8,010 nt of DNA, taken from assembly GCA_947489825.1 (NCBI GenBank), contig CANLFL010000030.1, positions 1 through 8,010 on the forward strand. Direction: 5' to 3'. Source of the DNA: Candidatus Nanopelagicaceae bacterium. GTDB taxonomy: Bacteria; Actinomycetota; Actinomycetes; Nanopelagicales; Nanopelagicaceae. Under the pieces are notes generated by a model. It saw only the letters and a list, made by a program, of their open reading frames with translations, did not search any database and was not told where the DNA came from. Position 1 is the first letter of the stretch, and every line of letters begins with the position of its first letter. Both the position numbers and the translations under genes were made by a program. Positions 6,187-8,010 of the stretch are shown piece by piece.

Positions 6187-7582
6187 CGGAGAATGGGTCG
6201 ATGGAGTAAAAACCACGCCTGTTTATGACCCAAGCGACCTCAGCGTTATTGCAGAAGTGGCTATGGCTGGAGATAGCCAATGCGAAGCCGCCCTCGCCGC
6301 AGCCGATGCAGCGAGTGCATCATGGGCGGGAACCGCCCCGCGAGTACGCAGTGAAATTTTGCGCAAAGCATTTGAAATCATGACTGCAGAAGCTGATTAC
6401 TTAGCAGAACTTGTTTCTAAAGAGAATGGGAAAGCTCTCCCTGATGCAAAGGGCGAAGTGCTCTATGCCGCCGAATTCTTCCGCTGGTTTGCAGAAGAAG
6501 CGGTACGTACCCCTGGAGATTTTAGAAAGTCCCCAAGTGGTGACAAGCGCATTCTTGTTACTCACCAACCCATTGGACTCTCATTATTAATTACACCGTG
6601 GAATTTCCCTGCAGCAATGGCCACGCGCAAGATCGGTCCCGCAATTGCCGCCGGATGCACAATGATTTTAAAGCCAGCCACCGAGACTCCACTTACTGCG
6701 CTCGCAATTGCAGATATTTTGCAACGTGCTGGCGTTCCAAAGGGTGTTCTTAATGTGATCTTGCCAGAAAAGACTGGCCCTGCAATTAGCGCCATGCTGC
6801 ACGATCCACGATTGAAGAATCTTTCATTTACCGGATCAACACAGGTAGGTCGTGTATTGCTACGTGAAGCATCTGATCGCGTAATTCGTTGCTCCATGGA
6901 GCTAGGCGGAAATGCACCATTTGTTGTTCTCGATGATGCAAATATTGATGAAGCAGTCAAAGGTTTGATGCTGGCCAAGATGCGCAACGGTGGAGCAGCT
7001 TGTACTGCAGCTAACCGGGTCTATGTACAGCGTCCAATCGCAGCAGAGTTTACAAAGAAGTTCGCAGCGGCAATGTCCGCTTTTGTTATGGGCCGCGGTC
7101 GCGATGCAGGAATTCAACTCGGTGCAAGCGTTTCGATTAATGAGCGAAACAAGATTGCAGAACTTGTTGATGAATCTGTAGCAAGTGGTGGAAAAGTTAT
7201 TGTGGGCGGCACACTTCCTGATGGTCCGGGAGCTTTCTATCCAGCAACCGTGATTGAAGTGGCATCAGATAACCCAATCTTGAGCCACGAAATCTTTGGA
7301 CCTATAGCCCCTATTGTTACCTTCGATACCGATGAAGAGGCAGTCACTCTTGCCAACAGCACCGATTACGGATTGATTAGCTATGTCTATTCAGAAGATC
7401 TCAAGCGCGCCCTGCGCATGGCAGAGGCGATCGAATCTGGAATGGTTGCGATCAATCGTGGTGTGATCTCAGACCCTGCTGCTCCATTTGGTGGCGTGAA
7501 GCAATCTGGCTTAGGCCGCGAAGGCGGCTTCGATGGAATTCATGAGTTCCTCGAGACCAAATACATCGGCGTCGAGATTTAA
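6164..7582 (+). CDS. gabD: Succinate-semialdehyde dehydrogenase (aldehyde dehydrogenase family)
   Basis: Oxidises succinate semialdehyde to succinate, the last step by which GABA or 4-hydroxybutyrate carbon enters the TCA cycle; cytosolic. From the chosen ATG the protein has 472 residues, normal for the family. Visible ALDH features are N147 in TPWNFP, K170 in LKPATETP, the FTGSTQVG nucleotide loop, general base E246 in MELGGNAPF, catalytic C280 in NGGAACTAANR, E376 in HEIFGPI, and the end NRGVISDPAAPFGGVKQSGL typical of succinate-semialdehyde enzymes. T173 replaces the glutamate that disfavours NADP in many ALDHs, so NADP use is plausible. The frame extends to a GTG at 6128, but that codon lies in a hairpin loop and adds unrelated residues; MRTQMFINGEWVDG is a normal N-terminus. 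No transaminase (gabT) is adjacent, so the natural source of substrate is not shown here. Confidence 0.88.
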   Translation: MRTQMFINGEWVDGVKTTPVYDPSDLSVIAEVAMAGDSQCEAALAAADAASASWAGTAPRVRSEILRKAFEIMTAEADYLAELVSKENGKALPDAKGEVLYAAEFFRWFAEEAVRTPGDFRKSPSGDKRILVTHQPIGLSLLITPWNFPAAMATRKIGPAIAAGCTMILKPATETPLTALAIADILQRAGVPKGVLNVILPEKTGPAISAMLHDPRLKNLSFTGSTQVGRVLLREASDRVIRCSMELGGNAPFVVLDDANIDEAVKGLMLAKMRNGGAACTAANRVYVQRPIAAEFTKKFAAAMSAFVMGRGRDAGIQLGASVSINERNKIAELVDESVASGGKVIVGGTLPDGPGAFYPATVIEVASDNPILSHEIFGPIAPIVTFDTDEEAVTLANSTDYGLISYVYSEDLKRALRMAEAIESGMVAINRGVISDPAAPFGGVKQSGLGREGGFDGIHEFLETKYIGVEI

Positions 7583-7593
7583 ATTTCTAAGCG

Positions 7594-7641
7594 GAGGATG
7601 AGGGATTTATCCTCTTCAACCTGGGTAATTCCCCGTTTTTT
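7594..7641 (+). terminator. Candidate intrinsic terminator of gabD
   Basis: Two hairpins follow the gabD stop. The first pairs GAGGAT (7594-7599) with ATCCTC (7609-7614) across a nine-base loop. The second pairs AAC (7618-7620) and GGG (7623-7625) with CCC (7631-7633) and GTT (7635-7637), with a small interior loop, and runs into six T residues (7636-7641). The T run supports termination; the second stem is short. The rest of the gap up to 7743 shows nothing I can name with confidence. Confidence 0.45.
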
Positions 7642-7743
7642 AGGTAAATGGGTCATAAGAAACAAGTTAGCACTGTATTGTCTTAAATTCTCCCTTAGCC
7701 GGCTAGATACATCTATTTGTAACACTTCCTCTCTTTTCTAGTT

Positions 7744-7763
7744 CCACCCCTGGTGGTATTTTT
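7744..7763 (+). promoter_or_regulatory. Hairpin and T-rich tract directly before the secreted-protein start
   Basis: CCACC (7744-7748) and GGTGG (7752-7756) form a 5-bp GC-rich stem with a three-base loop, followed at once by TATTTTT. The same bases also read as an extended -10 element, TGGTATTTT (7754-7762), whose transcription start would fall close to the ATG at 7768. The two readings are alternatives and neither is proven. Confidence 0.3.
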
Positions 7764-7767
7764 AAGG

Positions 7768-8010
7768 ATGAGAAAAATCATCGCCCTTGTCCTAACTGCC
7801 TCACTTTCACTTGTTGGAATTGGATTTGCGCAGGCTGCAAACCCGAAAGCTGGAACAAAGTGTGCGAAGGTAAATCAAAAAGTGACATATTCTGGAAAGA
7901 CATTTACCTGCGTTAAAAAAGGTAAATCTCTGGTCTGGGATGCAGGTGTACCTGTTGCAAAGCCAGCTGCAGGAAAGACTGTCTCGGAAGGTGTTCTCTG
8001 CACTGAAGGA
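7768..8010 (+). CDS. Secreted protein with N-terminal cysteine-pair module (5' part only)
   Basis: The first 81 codons of a protein that continues past the right edge. Residues 1-24 are a classical Sec signal peptide: a basic MRK start, a hydrophobic core and an AQAA cleavage region, so the product is exported. The mature part begins with a small lysine-rich module, GTKCAKVNQKVTYSGKTFTC then VKKGKSLVWDAG, with two cysteines (C32, C48) and a conserved-looking LVW end. I recall modules of this form at the N-termini of secreted proteins in freshwater actinobacteria, some of them ABC-transporter binding proteins, but the main domain is outside the window and the function is not determinable. AAGG touches the ATG directly, too close for a normal ribosome site; an in-frame GTG at 7753 would spoil the signal peptide only slightly and cannot be fully excluded. 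Confidence 0.75.
   Translation, partial: MRKIIALVLTASLSLVGIGFAQAANPKAGTKCAKVNQKVTYSGKTFTCVKKGKSLVWDAGVPVAKPAAGKTVSEGVLCTEG

Noticed and set aside
6562..6987. 141-codon open frame antisense to gabD
   Set aside because: No recognisable domain, no ribosome site, and it lies wholly inside a strongly conserved gene; a frame shadow.
7583..7767. Possible small gene or RNA in the 185-bp gap after gabD
   Set aside because: No open frame with a plausible start and no tRNA-like fold found; only terminator-like hairpins and AT-rich sequence are visible.
1..8010. Mobile elements, CRISPR arrays, tRNA/rRNA genes, toxin-antitoxin or defence genes
   Set aside because: No repeats, transposase or integrase motifs, tRNA-like sequences or defence domains were recognised anywhere in the window.

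Overview
The window looks like a piece of a compact actinobacterial chromosome, most likely a streamlined freshwater lineage of the acI / Nanopelagicales type. Three things point there. A TadA-associated protein family I know only from Actinobacteria sits directly upstream of tadA. The malic enzyme has the N-terminal ACT domain seen in Streptomyces-type enzymes. Base composition is moderate and intergenic gaps are very small (0 to 70 bp in most places). The assignment rests on recalled families and style, not on a search.

Layout: (1) bases 2-211 (+) hold the C-terminal end of a DMT/YdcZ-like membrane transporter. (2) Bases 141-2773 (-) form a tight three-gene operon, upp (uracil salvage) -> ACT-domain malic enzyme -> DedA-family membrane protein. 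The first junction has no gap and the second overlaps by 4 bp. (3) Divergent from upp, bases 2808-3768 (+) carry the TadA-associated protein and tadA, the tRNA wobble adenosine deaminase. (4) Bases 3757-6093 (-) carry a 778-residue KimA-like APC potassium transporter with an extra OB-fold domain at its C-terminus; it overlaps the end of tadA tail-to-tail by 12 bp. (5) Bases 6164-7582 (+) carry a succinate-semialdehyde dehydrogenase (GabD), divergent from the transporter. (6) After a 185-bp gap with terminator-like structure, bases 7768-8010 (+) start a secreted protein that runs off the window.

Most genes are housekeeping and only loosely linked in function: pyrimidine salvage, a link between the TCA cycle and pyruvate, tRNA modification, potassium uptake, and entry of GABA-type carbon into the TCA cycle. 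I see no defence system, mobile element, CRISPR array, RNA gene or novel multi-gene system. The points most worth a second look are the transporter/OB-fold fusion, the symmetric promoter-like sequence between upp and the tadA pair, the hairpin with a T-tract and possible leaderless start in front of gabD, and the 71-bp tail-to-tail overlap of two membrane-protein genes.
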